64,000 nt of DNA from Tribonema minus (GCA_017506865.1 JAFCMP010000212.1:992001-1056000), one strand, 5' to 3'; counted from the first letter of the stretch, positions 32,511-43,145 are shown. A program made the numbers and translations. The notes: generated by a model from the letters alone, not told the origin.

Positions 32511-35400
32511 CTAGGGCGCCTGCAGATGCGACCAGGTAGGCGTGCCCGGGGCGCCCGGCATGCCGGGATACATGGGCGCCTCCGCCTGCAGCGCCGTGTT
32601 GAACAGCATGTTCGGCGGCATCTGCGCGCCCTGCTGCTGCGGCAGCGCTCTGGCCTGGTGCTGCTGCTGCTGCTGCTGCTGCTGCATGTAGGCCTGCTGG
32701 CGCAGCGCCTGCTGCATCGCCGCCTGCTGCTGCTGCTGCATCGCCGCCGCCGCCTGCTGCTGCTGCATCGCGGCCGCGTGCTGCTGGTACACCTGGCTCT
32801 GCGCCGCCTGCTGCTGCAGCAGCGCCTGCGCCTGCAGGGCGTCCATCTGCTGCTGCCGCGCGCGCGCCTGCTGCTGCTGCTGCTGCTGCGCCTGCTGCTG
32901 CTGCTGCTGCAGCGCGAGCGCCTGCTGCTGCGCGAGCCACTGCTGCTGCTGCATGTCGGGCTGCCGCGGGCTGCGCTGGTACTGCTGCGCGTACGCCGCC
33001 GCCGCCTGCTGAGCGATGGGCACAGCCTGCAGAGCAGCGACACGTGCGGACATGTGCATGCATTCAATGCATTGCATCGACAGTGAACGGCGGCGGCGCA
33101 CCATGAACATATCTGCCCAACTCAAACAGGGTTAGGGTTAGGAGTGGAAATAACCTGCCCGCCTCAAGTAGGGTTGAGTTAGGAGTGAAATAAACCAATA
33201 CCCTACAGTACCCCAAAATCCAGCCCTAACCTCGGGGTTGCCAAGGTCTGGCCAAGGTCTTCTAGGTGGTGAACACAGACAATTGGCGGCATTGCAACAG
33301 CTTCACAGCACAAGCAATCCTAGTCTTCCAATTCAGGTGAGGGATGCAACCAAGGGTTGACCCTTGGCCCAAGTGTACATGGATGCATGAATGGCCACAA
33401 TCGATGGGCAGGATGATAGAATGTGCTGAGATTTGAGATGCAATCACCGCCATGTAGGGGTGAACTTGCCGAGAATGTTGATCAAATAACATCATCACTG
33501 TCTCCAACAAGTCTTGCAAAGCAAGTGCGATGCTGGCAAGCACAACATATCGCCTTAGCCAGACTGAGTGCAGAAGTGACCACAAGCAAATCTTGGTGCT
33601 CCTGAGACCACCTCCTGACGCCCAAACCGGACCACGCGACATGTCGATTGCATCAGTCAGCAAGGACACTATTACATTTACGTCAACAGCTAATAAAGCA
33701 CAAGCCAAACACTACAGTACCTTCCACAACTGAAGGACAACGCGACGGTCGACACAACTTTCAACGCTCACCGAGCGGGGTGGTTGCCTGTGCGCCGTCA
33801 AGCCAAACACTATCTACCACACACACAAACGACAACACAACGGTAAATAGTATTACTAAATACAACGGTAAATAGTATTACTAAATACACCGATCAAGCA
33901 ATACGGTAAAGCCAAACACTAGCTACCACACACACAAACGACAACACAACGGTAAAGAGTATTACTAAATACACCGATCAAGCAATACGGTAAATACAAC
34001 GGTCAAGCACCGCTCACCGAGCGGGGTGGTTGCTGCTGCGCCGCCTGCTGCTGGTACATGGAGGCAGCGCTCGCGGGAGCCCCGCGCTGGTGGGACACTA
34101 TGTTGTTCCCCTGTGCCACCTGCAAAAAAAAAAAAAAACAGACGATGCTTCGATGTGATATATGGCAGTGTCACATTTTGCCTGTGCCAGCTGCAAATCG
34201 CATACGGACGATACTTCAAAGTAATGTGATCAGCATGGCAGTGCGCGTTGCGGGCGCACCCTGACACCTGCTGCACCATATTCCCCCCCTGACACAGCTG
34301 CAAATGACAAACAGACGATACTCAGCGTGATATGATCAGCATGGGTGTGCCCTTTACGGCTGCACCCTGACACTTGCTGCACCATCAGTGCCTGTGCCAG
34401 CTGCAATTCGCAAACAGACAAAACTACTCTAATGAAAACGAAAAGAAAGATTATGGAGCTCCAGTTGACAAGGTGTGGTGAGCCACGAAAGCCTTCCACC
34501 CATAACTGTGGTCATTGGCCACGAGTCAAATAGTGCCGATGTCATGTGATCAGCATGATAGGGCTGAGAGTTGAAAGAGTGGTCGGTATCACTCGGCGTT
34601 GGACCCAGACATATGAGCAATCATGGGCTTGAAAACGATAAGATAAACATAAGAGCGACTGACCAGTGCTGACAACAAGCTGCCATTCACTCTCGACAGC
34701 AGAGAGATACTTCTACATCCTGAACCACCGCCGGGCAGCCTAACGTGCACTGTGGTGTTCAGTGCCGTACACGCACATGAAACGAATCAAAAGATCGTAG
34801 AGCCCTAGGTGGCAAGGGATGGTTAGCCGCAAGTGCCTTCCACCAGTAACCGTGGTCGCCGCTGCTGCAGCAATTGGCCACGAGTCAAACAATACCACCG
34901 TATCCACCAGTCAAAATGACTGTTGTGTGCAAGCGTATGCGATAAGCACCATTCTCGCTGGCATATGCGGCGCCTGGCATATGCAGCATTTGGGTACCAG
35001 CACACCACGCCAGCACACGTGCACTGGACCAGTGCCCGCATTGCATTTATGCGTAGGCAACGAAAAAGCGCGAATAAAACAGCACCATTGACGCTTGCAC
35101 ATGCCGCGCGTACCAGCGCACCGCGCCAGTGCCGGCATTGCATCAGATACAGAGTGAACAGGGGTTGCCTTCTGTCATAATCAGGCCTGACCACCGCCTC
35201 GACAGAAGAGCATTTCTGCCACAACGCGTCACATCTGTGAGAAGCATCATGCACTCACATCATCAGCCATCATCTTCTTCACTCTGTATTTGCCAGTGGC
35301 AGGCGTCCGGTGATTGAGCCTGTGCCTTTCTCCCATCTGCACCATCTTCCGTTTTTCGGGGTACGCCATGTCGGACCACAGCGTCAGCATGCGCAGGCGC
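32511..35400 (-). CDS. Poly-Gln, probably nuclear regulatory protein (3' three exons)
   Basis: Exons 35400-35259, 34119-34018 and 33026-32511 (TAG). All internal joins are phase 0 and each has AG/GT sites. The first exon encodes RLRMLTLWSDMAYPEKRKMV followed by a basic NHRTPATGKYRVKKMMADD. The second encodes NNIVSHQRGAPASAASMYQQ and AAQQQPPRS. The third is glutamine/alanine-rich (AQQYQRSPRQPDMQQQQWLA, then long Q runs) and ends MPGAPGTPTWSHLQAP. The first exon starts in phase 2, so upstream exons exist to the right and were not identified. Glutamine tracts with a basic helix suggest a transcriptional or chromatin coregulator (inference). CAG repeats in the third exon make its length prone to slippage. 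Confidence 0.65.
33765..34017 (-). repeat. Donor-side echo and repeated intron unit in the poly-Gln gene
   Basis: The true exon end (34018) reads CAACCACCCCGCTCG|GTGAGC. About 240 bases downstream CAACCACCCCGCTCG|GTGAGC occurs again (33776-33797 region). Between them two copies of an intron block (gccaaacactagctaccaca, cacaaacgacaacacaacgg, gtattactaaatacaccgat) stand in tandem. The unit therefore spans exon edge plus intron. Confidence 0.88.
34180..34420 (-). repeat. Three acceptor-side echoes before the poly-Gln exon at 34119
   Basis: On the minus strand the true edge is TTGCAG|GTGGCACAGGGG. Copies read TTTGCAG|CTGGCACAGGC (about 34198-34182), TTTGCAG|CTGTGTCAGGGG (about 34307-34288) and TTGCAG|CTGGCACAGGC (about 34408-34390). 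Intron text (acaaacagacgatactt...gtgatatgatcagcatgg) repeats with the same period of about 100 bases. Confidence 0.85.
34432..34545 (+). repeat. Dispersed repeat family 1, copy C
   Basis: Shares agattatggagctccagttg, acaaggtgtggtgagccac, cataactgtggtcattggcc and acgagtcaaatagtgcc with the family. It lacks the gtcgccgctgctgcag segment present in the other three copies. Confidence 0.8.
34785..34945 (+). repeat. Dispersed repeat family 1, copy D
   Basis: Matches copies A and B in order (atcaaaagatcgtagagccc, ggcaagggatggttagccgc, aagtgccttccaccagtaac, cgtggtcgccgctgctgcag, ttggccacgagtcaaac) and extends to gtcaaaatgactgttgtgtg as copy B does. Confidence 0.85.
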
Positions 35401-35454
35401 CTGCAGTGCATTCACGAAGTTCATCCACTCATAAATTCATGAATTTGCGTGGAT

Positions 35455-36005
35455 GGAGAAGGTGCATGCGCCTGTGCCTTCGCCCAGCTGCACCAGCTTC
35501 CGCTTTTCGGGGTATGCCATGTCAGACCACAGGGTCAGCATGCGCAGGCGCCTGCAGTGCATTCATGAACTCACGTAGATGAAAAGCAAGGGTACGCCAT
35601 GTCGGACCTCAGCTTCAGCATGCGCAGGCGCCAGTGCGGTCATAAATTCATGTAGATGAAAAGCAAGGGTACGCCATGTCGGACCTCAGCGTCAGCATGC
35701 GCAGGCGCCTGTGCGTTCATGAATTCGTGTAGATGAAAAGCAAGGGTACGCCATGTCGGACCTCAGCGTCAGCATGCGCAGGTGCCTGCAGTGCATTCAT
35801 GATTTCATGAAGTCATGTAGGTGAAGAAAGCGTACCCATATCAGACCACAGCAACAGCATGCGCAGGCGCCTGCAGCGCGTTCATGGGTTCATAAATTCA
35901 CGTATATGAAGAAAGGGTACGCTGTATCAGACCATGGCGTCACCATGCGCAGACGCATTCATGAATTCATCCACTCATCGATTCATGAATTTGCATGGAT
36001 GAGGA
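35455..36005 (-). repeat. Array of about seven acceptor-side echoes of the poly-Gln gene exon starting at 35400
   Basis: The true edge is CTGCAG|GCGCCTGCGCATGCTGACG. In the upstream intron the edge recurs about every 75-110 bases (near 35555, 35635, 35720, 35795, 35875, 35950), mostly with the CTGCAG or GCAG context and a following GTCCGACATGGCGTACCC. The copy nearest the exon (35555-35465) still encodes RLRMLTLWSDMAYPEKRKLV, with synonymous changes (ACG/ACC, TCC/TCT, GCG/GCA, AAA/AAG) and two M/L swaps. Outer copies are shorter. attcatgaattcatgtagatg links the units. Confidence 0.9.
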
Positions 36006-36828
36006 AAGCGCAGGCTGAGCGTGCCACACTAAAAAAACGACAGCGCTGCTGCTGATATCACGAGTGACATTTGTCCTTCATATATGCGCAAGCAGATATA
36101 GTTATGCACAGCGACGGGCCCCATCATTGATTGCTCCACGCCCGAACAACACGGTGCCTGTACAAAGGCGTGCGCGCGGAAGGCAATGCCATGCCATGCT
36201 GTTCACAGAACAGCTATGAGCCGCGCCTCGTACTGTGACGCCACTATCATCAGCAGACCACTATCATCAGCAGGGTCAGACACGGCGACTGGCACGCAAA
36301 CATGTACATTGAAAAGCGGTTTGACATTGCACACGAGTGGGCATCAGCATACTTGAAGAGCTGTGAATTGCGCCTCGTACTGTGACGCCCACTACAGTCT
36401 GCGCTGTGCATCGCCGCCTTCGTGTTACAGCAAGAGAACCGGCACGCTCTGCTTGAGGGGCGCAGGGTGGGACAAGGTGACTGGCACGTAATGTGGTGCA
36501 TCGCCGAGCTTTCCAGCATCGCACAGCATGTGTGAGGCAAGTCAACGGCAACACAAAACTGCAATGCAGGGCAAACCACAAGAATCTTGCAGGCACGACC
36601 TTTGCGCTTTCATCGCAAGACGGCCATAATCAATGCATCTGATAATCTCGTCACAAAGTGACACGAGTGTCACCTGCAGAGTTGGCGGCCTCTCGCATAG
36701 CGCTTGCTAATTGACCATGGCCAATTCGCCTGCCTTAAATGCGCGTACCTGCCGGCCGCAAGTGCTGAATCAAAGGTGGTGTCTGGTTTCTGGACATAAG
36801 GTTTGGCCATAGGTACAGTCATTGGAGG
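36006..36828. other. Spacer, possibly holding further exons of flanking minus-strand genes
   Basis: Minus-strand sequence 36830-36700 reads RFAPPMTVPMAKPYVQKPDT and then reaches GGCAG|GTACGC, so it may be an exon of the gene to the right, but no acceptor was identified. Nothing was recognised elsewhere in this stretch. Confidence 0.35.
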
Positions 36829-36922
36829 TGCGAACCTGCCAACCCTTTGAGGAATGTCCTTCGCGCCTCTTCGCAAGAAGGGTTAGGGCTAGGGTTAGGA
36901 TTAGGGTTAGGGTTGTGTAGGG

Positions 36923-36960
<38 letters not shown>

Positions 36961-37350
36961 AAGGCTTGACACCGCAAGTGCTGCTTTTTCTTTGTAGACA
37001 CATAACTTTTAGTCACAACTGATAGTGAGTGCGTGCCTGTCAACCCCCTTAAAGACCTTCTTACGCCTCTTTGCAAGAAGGGTTAGGGGCAGCGTTAGGG
37101 CTAGGATTGAGGCTAGGGTCAGGGTTAGGGTTGTGTGCGTACCTGTTGACCCCCTTGAGAACCCTCTTGCGCCTGTTCGCAGAAAGGGTTAAGGTTAGGT
37201 TAGAATTAGGGTTAGGGCTAGGGTTGTCGTTGTGTGCGTACCTGTCGACCTCTTCGCAAGAAGGGTTAGGGTTAGGGCTAGGGTTAGGGTAGTGTGCGTA
37301 CCTGTCGACCCCCCCCTTGAGAACCTTTTTGCGCCTCTTTGCCGAATGGG
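36829..37350 (-). repeat. Five donor-side exon echoes alternating with TTAGGG tracts
   Basis: The true exon end (37399) encodes LAKRRKKVLKGVDR|GTACGC. Downstream on the minus strand the edge recurs at about 37347-37298, 37265-37228, 37187-37136, 37080-37030 and, more decayed, 36880-36829. Each keeps the AAGAGGCGC/GTCGACAGGTACGC core or a variant. Blocks of CCCTAA-type repeat, 30-80 bases long, separate them. The longest TTAGGG run (36879-36962) lies between the last two echoes. Confidence 0.92.
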
Positions 37351-37398
37351 TTAAGGTCAGAATTAGGGTTAGGGTTGGGGTTAGGGTTGTGTGCGTAC

Positions 37399-38733
37399 CT
37401 GTCGACCCCTTTAAGCACTTTCTTGCGCCTCTTTGCCAGCACTGCAAGCTTGCCCTCCACATCCTGGATGTTGCTCTGACGGCGGTCAAGCGTCCGGCAA
37501 AGCGAAGCACACGCAGGCAACAGCATATGTATCTATAAGCCGTAATATTACACTCTGAACAGACCATGTCAGGCAAAATATATACAAACAGCACAGCTTG
37601 CATTGACAGTGAAATCGCTTGGGTGTGCAGACCAGACAGCAGCGCCCAGAGTGAAGCCTGCCCGATTCCCAATGGCCGGCACTATTGGTGGCAGGTTGTA
37701 AGAGGGTAAGTGCCGCATGTAACAGGCGTCCACATGAGGCCATTCTGAGAGCATCTTAGAAGCCAGTGGTCTGCAAGGGATTCGCTGTCCAAGCATTACT
37801 GCCTGCCAATAAGAAGGATGAGTGCTTTCATGTGGTGCAAGTGCATGGCAACCTGGCTGGTATTTGGCGTTCGTTGGCGCATTTGCAAGCAGAATGCACA
37901 CAAAGCTGCATGCATGGCCAACTCATGGGCAATCATGGCAGCAAGGTCGTTACAAAAACAGCCTCTGAAACAATGTCAGCCATCAAGCAGCAAGCCGCCA
38001 TTCATTTTCAGCGAATCACAGCTTGCCGGCTGGGCTGCCAAGCTTATGGTGGCAGCAAACAGCTCTCGAGCTTTGGTATAGCTGACAACACGATGGCCAA
38101 TAATCTGAAGTTATGCTCTGTCAATGATGTGGTTTGAATCATCTCTAAACGCTCAGTGAAATGACGAGGAGCATGAATTCAGCCCAACAAACTACAACTG
38201 CTGCCAGGCAGACTTCATAGTGAACTGGGCGTTGGGAAAGTTGCTGAATCAATACAACAGCATCCTAACCCTAACCCTAACCCTAACCATAATCCACTGC
38301 AAGACTCGCAATGACTCACCGGATCCTCGCGTATCAGTTTGGCTGCTTCAGAAAGCTGCATCGCCTCCACCATCGCCCTGTGACCATACGCATGAGATGG
38401 GTAATTAGCGGCTGCTGTCACACTGGGCGAAAAAGCCTCCAGTTCAAGCACTACCTGCAGGCAGCGCTTATGCACTTTTAAGATCGATGCCTTGTTCCCC
38501 GTGCTTTGACACGGCATGCGGCGTCGTGTTCTACTCATGCGGCTGGCACTCACATCACGATCAAAGCGTCCGGACCAAACAAGTGGAGCACTATTATGAC
38601 TCCAATCGGCATTCTCAAGTGCCAGGTAGCACCCGGCAGCATACGCATGGCGCGATGTAGAAGTGGCCGAGAAGTCTGCAAAGGCGATCGCTTGGGCCAG
38701 CAAATGACTGCAAGTCGATAAAGCGATCCTCAT
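37399..38733 (-). CDS. Secretory protein sharing promoter and signal peptide with the GT8-like gene at 44.5 kb
   Basis: Exon 1 runs 38733-38554 (ATG at 38733, ends GAT|GTGAGT), exon 2 38454-38320 (after CTGCAG, ends CCG|GTGAGT) and a third 37475-37399 (ends AG|GTACGC, phase 2). Joins are phase-compatible. The signal peptide MRIALSTCSHLLAQAIAFAD and the next residues (SATSTSRHAYAA) are nearly the same as in the GT8-like gene; after that the sequences diverge completely. Exon 2 encodes HAYGHRAMVEAMQLSEAAKL, exon 3 a basic helix (SNIQDVEGKLAVLAKRRKKV). No family was recognised and the 3' end is unresolved. Either a duplicated promoter and signal-peptide exon was placed in front of another gene, or this is a decayed GT8 paralogue. 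A TTAGGG run (38264-38287) lies directly downstream of the exon 2 donor. Confidence 0.5.
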
Positions 38734-38960
38734 GGTAGTGCTGCATCTTTCAGCTTTCTTCGTCAACTGTCATGTTCAAGTGTGAAGTTTCTCGTTAAAG
38801 TTGTGCTCTGACAGTGTCTGTGGCGTTTTACTTGAAAGATGCGATTCCCTCACAGTTCTGCCTGGTGTGATTGAGACCTGGGTACCTCGGACTGAAAAAT
38901 GAGCCTCGCTGAGGCGCTGCTTGTCACGTTTGCCTTCGAACCGAGTTTGCGCCCGTAAAA
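38734..38960 (-). promoter_or_regulatory. Upstream region duplicated between two secretory genes
   Basis: This 5' region aligns over about 200 bases with 44533-44750. Shared blocks include gttcaagtgtgaagttt, cttacttgRaagatgcg, gattccctcaca..tctgcctggtg and ctgagacctggatatctcg-type text ending near ttcgcctacgaac. Promoter and signal-peptide coding sequence are thus duplicated together, which implies that regulatory sequence lies in this block. Confidence 0.65.
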
Positions 38961-39463
38961 CTGGCCCGGAGCCTTACATTCGGACTGATGTAGTGGTAAA
39001 AGTGCGTCGTGATATGCGCTTTGAGCACATGATATAGTGCGACAGGAGCTTCCAGGCACACAACCTTAGCTCACCTACAGCACACTGCAACACGCGACCT
39101 ATCGACGACTACAGCTTGATTCACGCCTCTCAACAACGTCAATCCCGATATGTATCTGCTATCGAGTTATCGATGTATGAGCACCGTCGCACAATGATTG
39201 CTGGAAGATGACAGTTGACTTCGCGCAGAGGCAATCAGGCCGCCTAAAAAAATACAGTGAAGAAACTGGTCTTGCCTGCTGTTTTTCTCCAAAAGGCGGG
39301 AGACCTCCAGACCATGTATTCTGTAGTCGATCAGCGCCTGCGAGCTGTCCCCCATGGCCGCTTGCTAGTCCTGCACCAGCAGGCGCCTGAATATGTTTTT
39401 TCGGTTTGGTTCCTCACAATACCTACCCCCTGGAAAAAAAAGTGTTGAACACAAAACTAAGGG
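38961..39463. other. Intergenic region upstream of NDUFS8
   Basis: Contains the presumed NDUFS8 promoter. A short frame at 39257-39448 on the plus strand is not supported as coding. No TATA box assignable. Confidence 0.4.
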
Positions 39464-41778
39464 ATGATGCTCTCGCAGGCTGCGCGGCGTGGGGTTTCCT
39501 CATGTGTGGCTGCCAAAGGCGCGCGCGTGAACGCCTGCACCACCGTGGCGCAGCAGGCCCGGAGCTTCAGCGGCAAGCTGCCTGACATGAAGCGGCCTGA
39601 GGAGAAGTACCCAACTCCTCTGGCGGATGTGCTGGACCGCTATGCTAACATCTTCTTCCTGACGGAGATATTTCGAGGCCTCTGGCTCACTGTGGAGACA
39701 TCCCTGAAGCGCAAGGTGTGCGGAGGATAGAACGTTGGTGCTGCAATGTGCCAGCCGAGCTTCGCAGCACATAGCACAGAATCGCGTGACTCACACACGC
39801 CGGCATTGTTACGTTGCACTGAAGGCCTCTATACGTCGCTGCTGATGCGTGCGCAGGTGACAGTCAACTACCCGTTCGAGAAGGGAGTGCTAAGTCCGCG
39901 GTTTAGGGGAGAGCATGCGCTCAGGCGGTACCCTAGCGGAGAGGAGCGCTGCATTGCCTGCAAGCTGTGCGAAGCGATCTGCCCTGCTCAGGTCAGCACA
40001 CAGTGCATCGTTTGCTACATGTTGTTCTTGTGGTCGATCGAAGTGCTTCCCACTTACTCCGTGGCATGGGGCACATTGGAGGATGGCACGGTGCTGATGC
40101 CCCAATACTGGCATCATTCACTACATGATGTATGTTTGTCTTGCGAGCATATGCACTTGGCATATTCGGTGTTGAACAGTGCATAGCTAACGCAAGCCAT
40201 CAGCTTCCTTTCTCCTCTCATGCAAGGCCTTCAGCCAATTCGTGCACGATGCTGTTAAGTTCAACTTGTGAAACTTGCAGTATGAAGCTGTGTGTAGTTG
40301 TTTTGTTCACGAGAAATGGATTTTCTACTGAAACAGTATTGCTTGACTCACGAGGGTACGTATACCTTGATATGCAAGATATCTCATGTCTATGTAGGGT
40401 CCAACATGGCTGGAGCAAGTGGTAGCAGAGCACTGCTACTTACCTCCCTGACATGTATTTTCATGCCTTGGTGTAGCACAAATTACAACCCTTAAAGTAC
40501 TCTGAAATGCATGTGCGATTTACACAGGGAATCATGCACTATTAGTCAGGCCTCGGCGGGCATGATCGGGCTGACCCATTGTCGATGCAGTGTTGTAGCG
40601 CATTGCGTCTCGGTGACGCAACAAGGAGTGTGGAGCGCTGTCAAATCGCGCACGGTCTCCAGGCGTCATGGGTGGTGTTTGGCGCACAATCAAAGCTGAG
40701 TTGGTGACAGTACACTGTTGTCCATGGGTGGTGTCTTGCACACAACCAAAGCTGAGCTGGTTACAGTACTCTGTTACCCAAGGAGAAGGTGTGCGCGCGT
40801 GAACTCAGTTGTGAACTGCAATCGCCTGTGTCCAGGCAATCACCATTGACGCCGAGGCACGTGAGGACGGCAGCCGCCGCACGACACGGTACGACATAGA
40901 CATGACCAAGTGCATCTACTGCGGCTTCTGCCAGGTGAGCGGCGTGAACTTCAAAGCTTTGTTGAAGTTTGAACGCGGCTGATGCATGCTCTGCATAGGG
41001 CGATGTGAGCATGAAAGATGTAGGGTGCTGCAGTGGGTTGCGTCAGCTGAAAACGTGCAGCATGGCAACATTTGCCTAACATTGTGAGATCTCAGCGGAT
41101 TTGATGCATCTATCTGCATGGCAAACAGAGCTTGTGCATCAGTAACGACGCTGGTTCAACGATGTCAACCGTGTGACAGCTCAGAGGTTGTGCGCGGAAA
41201 CGCCTGTATGCACTGTGCGTTGTCGGTGCCTGTGTGTGTTTTTCATCTTGGCGCTGATGCGCTCACATGTATCTCTCCACAGGAGGCGTGGACGCTACAG
41301 TGTCGTTGAGGACATTCATTTTGACGGCTAACCATGCCTTGTCACCCAGAGCTCTACGATCTTTGATTTGCTTCCATGCAGGCAGTAGGGCCTGTGCCGA
41401 TTATGCCAGAGTTCTCACCAGCATATCACAAACTGTCACACGCGTACCCTCTGCAGGAGGCGTGCCCTGTGGACGCTATCATTGAGGGCCCAAACTTTGA
41501 GTTCGGCGGAGTCTCTTCCTCCTCGAGTCACATGCATCTTCACTGTGCGCGCTATCGGACGCCTGTGTGTACTCAATATTGTGGCAACATTGTGGCGCTG
41601 ATGCAATCACGCGCAGGAGGCGTGCCCTGTGGACGCTATAGTGGAGGGCCCGAACTTTGAGTTCTCCACGGAGACCCACGAGGAGCTCATTTACGACAAG
41701 GAGAAGCTGTTGGCCAACGGGGACCGCTGGGAAGTGGCCATCGCCCGGAACCTCGCGTCAGAGCACCTGTACCGCTGA
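39464..41778 (+). CDS. NDUFS8: NADH:ubiquinone oxidoreductase 23-kDa iron-sulfur subunit (complex I)
   Basis: Four exons, all phase 0: 39464-39715, 39857-39991, 40836-40934 and 41617-41778 (TGA), 215 residues, close to the family's usual length. Residues 1-40 ([15 protein letters not shown] onward) are Arg/Ser/Ala-rich with no acidic residues, as in a mitochondrial presequence. The mature part has [35 protein letters not shown] and both 4Fe-4S motifs: [13 protein letters not shown] and CIYCGFCQ continuing into [20 protein letters not shown]. All eight cysteine ligands are present. These two clusters (N6a, N6b) pass electrons towards the quinone site in the matrix arm (known for the family). 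The second cysteine motif is split by intron 3, which carries two echoes of exon 4. Convergent with the membrane protein at 42.4 kb. Confidence 0.97.
40665..40785 (+). repeat. Tandem duplication of about 55 bp in NDUFS8 intron 2
   Basis: The block catgggtggtgtYtggcgca, caatcaaagctgagttggtg, acagtac.ctgtt occurs twice in a row with few differences. Unlike the echoes it contains no exon sequence. Confidence 0.75.
41208..41512 (+). repeat. Two acceptor-side echoes of NDUFS8 exon 4
   Basis: The true edge (41617) is GCAG|GAGGCGTGCCCTGTGG. The nearer echo at 41457 has an intact TGCAG acceptor and encodes [17 protein letters not shown] (one synonymous change, one V/I change). The farther at 41283 has an intact CACAG acceptor but has lost seven bases (GAGGCGTGGACG). 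Intron text ggcgctgatgc and gcctgtgtgt precedes the copies, giving a unit of a few hundred bases. Decay increases with distance from the exon. Confidence 0.93.
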
Positions 41779-42446
41779 TATTGGACACGAAGGCACAGTG
41801 GCCATGCGCTATTAGTTGCTTGCGTTGGACATGGGAGCTTGGAGCATAAGTGTGGGGGCTGGGGATCGCAGGCGCTGCGAGGCTTTCAGGTGGCCAGTTT
41901 TATTGAGTGACGGGAGGGAGGGGATGCGGCAACTCTGTTGCGCCATTACTGTGTAGCGAACGCAATGGTCGGAGTGCCATCGCTTTAGCGAATGCACTGG
42001 TTGGCGCACTGGGCATGAATGACAAGGCGTGTAGATACAGCGGGCCAACGAGTGCAGGGGGCTGCAGTTTTGGATTGCGAGATGTAATCATAACACTCTT
42101 GCAAAGACTTTATGGGACGACTCATCTTACTGGTGCACTCAGGTTGCCCATTGTGATGTCCCGGTGCCTCAGTCATGCCCCATTTCTGACTCTGTAATAT
42201 GCGAGCAAGGCAGGAATACTGATCATGCGCATGTGCGGTGACGCATCATACTGCACATCAGGCACGTCGCCCTCCAACACGACGAGGAGAGCATCCAACT
42301 GCAACATAGCATATGTGACATGTGGGCAGCATGTGCCAGCTGCATGTGTGGGTGAAGTAATGGCGTGCGATGGTGCACTCGAAGCATTCATCCGTGAATC
42401 ACGAGAGCATGTGCACCGGGCAAGATCTCATGGTGAAAAGCACGTG
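41779..42446. other. Convergent intergenic region between NDUFS8 and the membrane protein gene
   Basis: Holds both 3' untranslated regions. Nothing coding was supported and no clear polyadenylation signal was assigned. Confidence 0.45.
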
Positions 42447-43145
42447 CTATTGCGATGTCAAGCCATGCTGAAACCACAGCACCGGCAGCGACAACGCTGT
42501 CATGACGCTGTGCACGCCCAAACACACCAGCACCAGCAGCGCCTGTAGCATTCGCGCACTGGCTGCCCCTGTAATGATGCCACTCGCAACAGGCACAGCG
42601 ACCCACAGCGACACCCACACCCCCAAGCTCAGCAAACTCTCTCTTAACGGCGAACACGTCGCTGCATAGGGGGGCTTGCTTGATAACTGTGCGGCGCATT
42701 TCTTGCCGCACAAGTACACCCCCCCCAGGTACACCGCCCACACCAGCGGCTGCACCGTGCAGAACCACGCGATGAACAGGACCCACGCAGCGTGCACCCC
42801 CGCCGCGGCTCCCGCCACCTGCCCCGCGAGGCACGCCGCCGCGGCGCCGCTGCCACACGCGAATGCGGCGTGCAACGCGAAGAAGCGCCAGCTGCGCGGG
42901 TTGTGCTGCTGCGGCTCGCCTGGGCCCGCGTGCTTCTGCGCCGCGCCTAGCAGCAGCAGCAGGCAAGTGCACACCCAGCCCGCTCTGCGGTCGAACCACG
43001 GGCTGCCCCCTCTCCGTAGCCAGACGGCGGCCACGCAGGCGCCGATCAGGGGGGGCAGGCACAGCAGCAGGGATAGCTGCCGCGCCCAGGACCGGCCGGC
43101 GTTGGCGTCTGCAACGGACTGCAGTGGCGTAAACGATGCGTGCAT
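42447..43145 (-). CDS. Multi-pass membrane protein of unknown family, apparently intronless
   Basis: ATG at 43145, TGA at the other end, 232 residues. After a short soluble start there are about six hydrophobic segments: LSLLLCLPPLIGACVAAVWL; AGWVCTCLLLLLGAA; FFALHAAFACGSGAAAACLA; AAWVLFIAWFCTVQPLVWAV running into YLGGVYLCG; LGVWVSLWVAVPVASGIITG; and LQALLVLVCLGVHSVMTALS. Loops are short and basic (RRGGSPWFDRRAG, PQQHNPRSWR). The protein ends HGLTSQ. GC content is high in the first two thirds, as in the other membrane gene at 7-9 kb, but no sequence similarity between them was seen. An upstream exon cannot be excluded because a GCAG sits shortly after the ATG. Function unknown. Confidence 0.65.
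   Translation of the reverse strand: MHASFTPLQSVADANAGRSWARQLSLLLCLPPLIGACVAAVWLRRGGSPWFDRRAGWVCTCLLLLLGAAQKHAGPGEPQQHNPRSWRFFALHAAFACGSGAAAACLAGQVAGAAAGVHAAWVLFIAWFCTVQPLVWAVYLGGVYLCGKKCAAQLSSKPPYAATCSPLRESLLSLGVWVSLWVAVPVASGIITGAASARMLQALLVLVCLGVHSVMTALSLPVLWFQHGLTSQ

Noticed and set aside
32086..33063. 325-residue minus-strand poly-Ala frame through the poly-Gln exon
   Set aside because: It reads the CAG/GCC repeats one base out of frame. The Gln frame has matching splice phases with two upstream exons and a sensible terminus.
36870..37400. True chromosome end or CRISPR-like array
   Set aside because: The TTAGGG tracts are short, degenerate and in both orientations elsewhere, with genes on both sides, so not a telomere end. 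The repeated units contain exon edges rather than short palindromic repeats with unique spacers.
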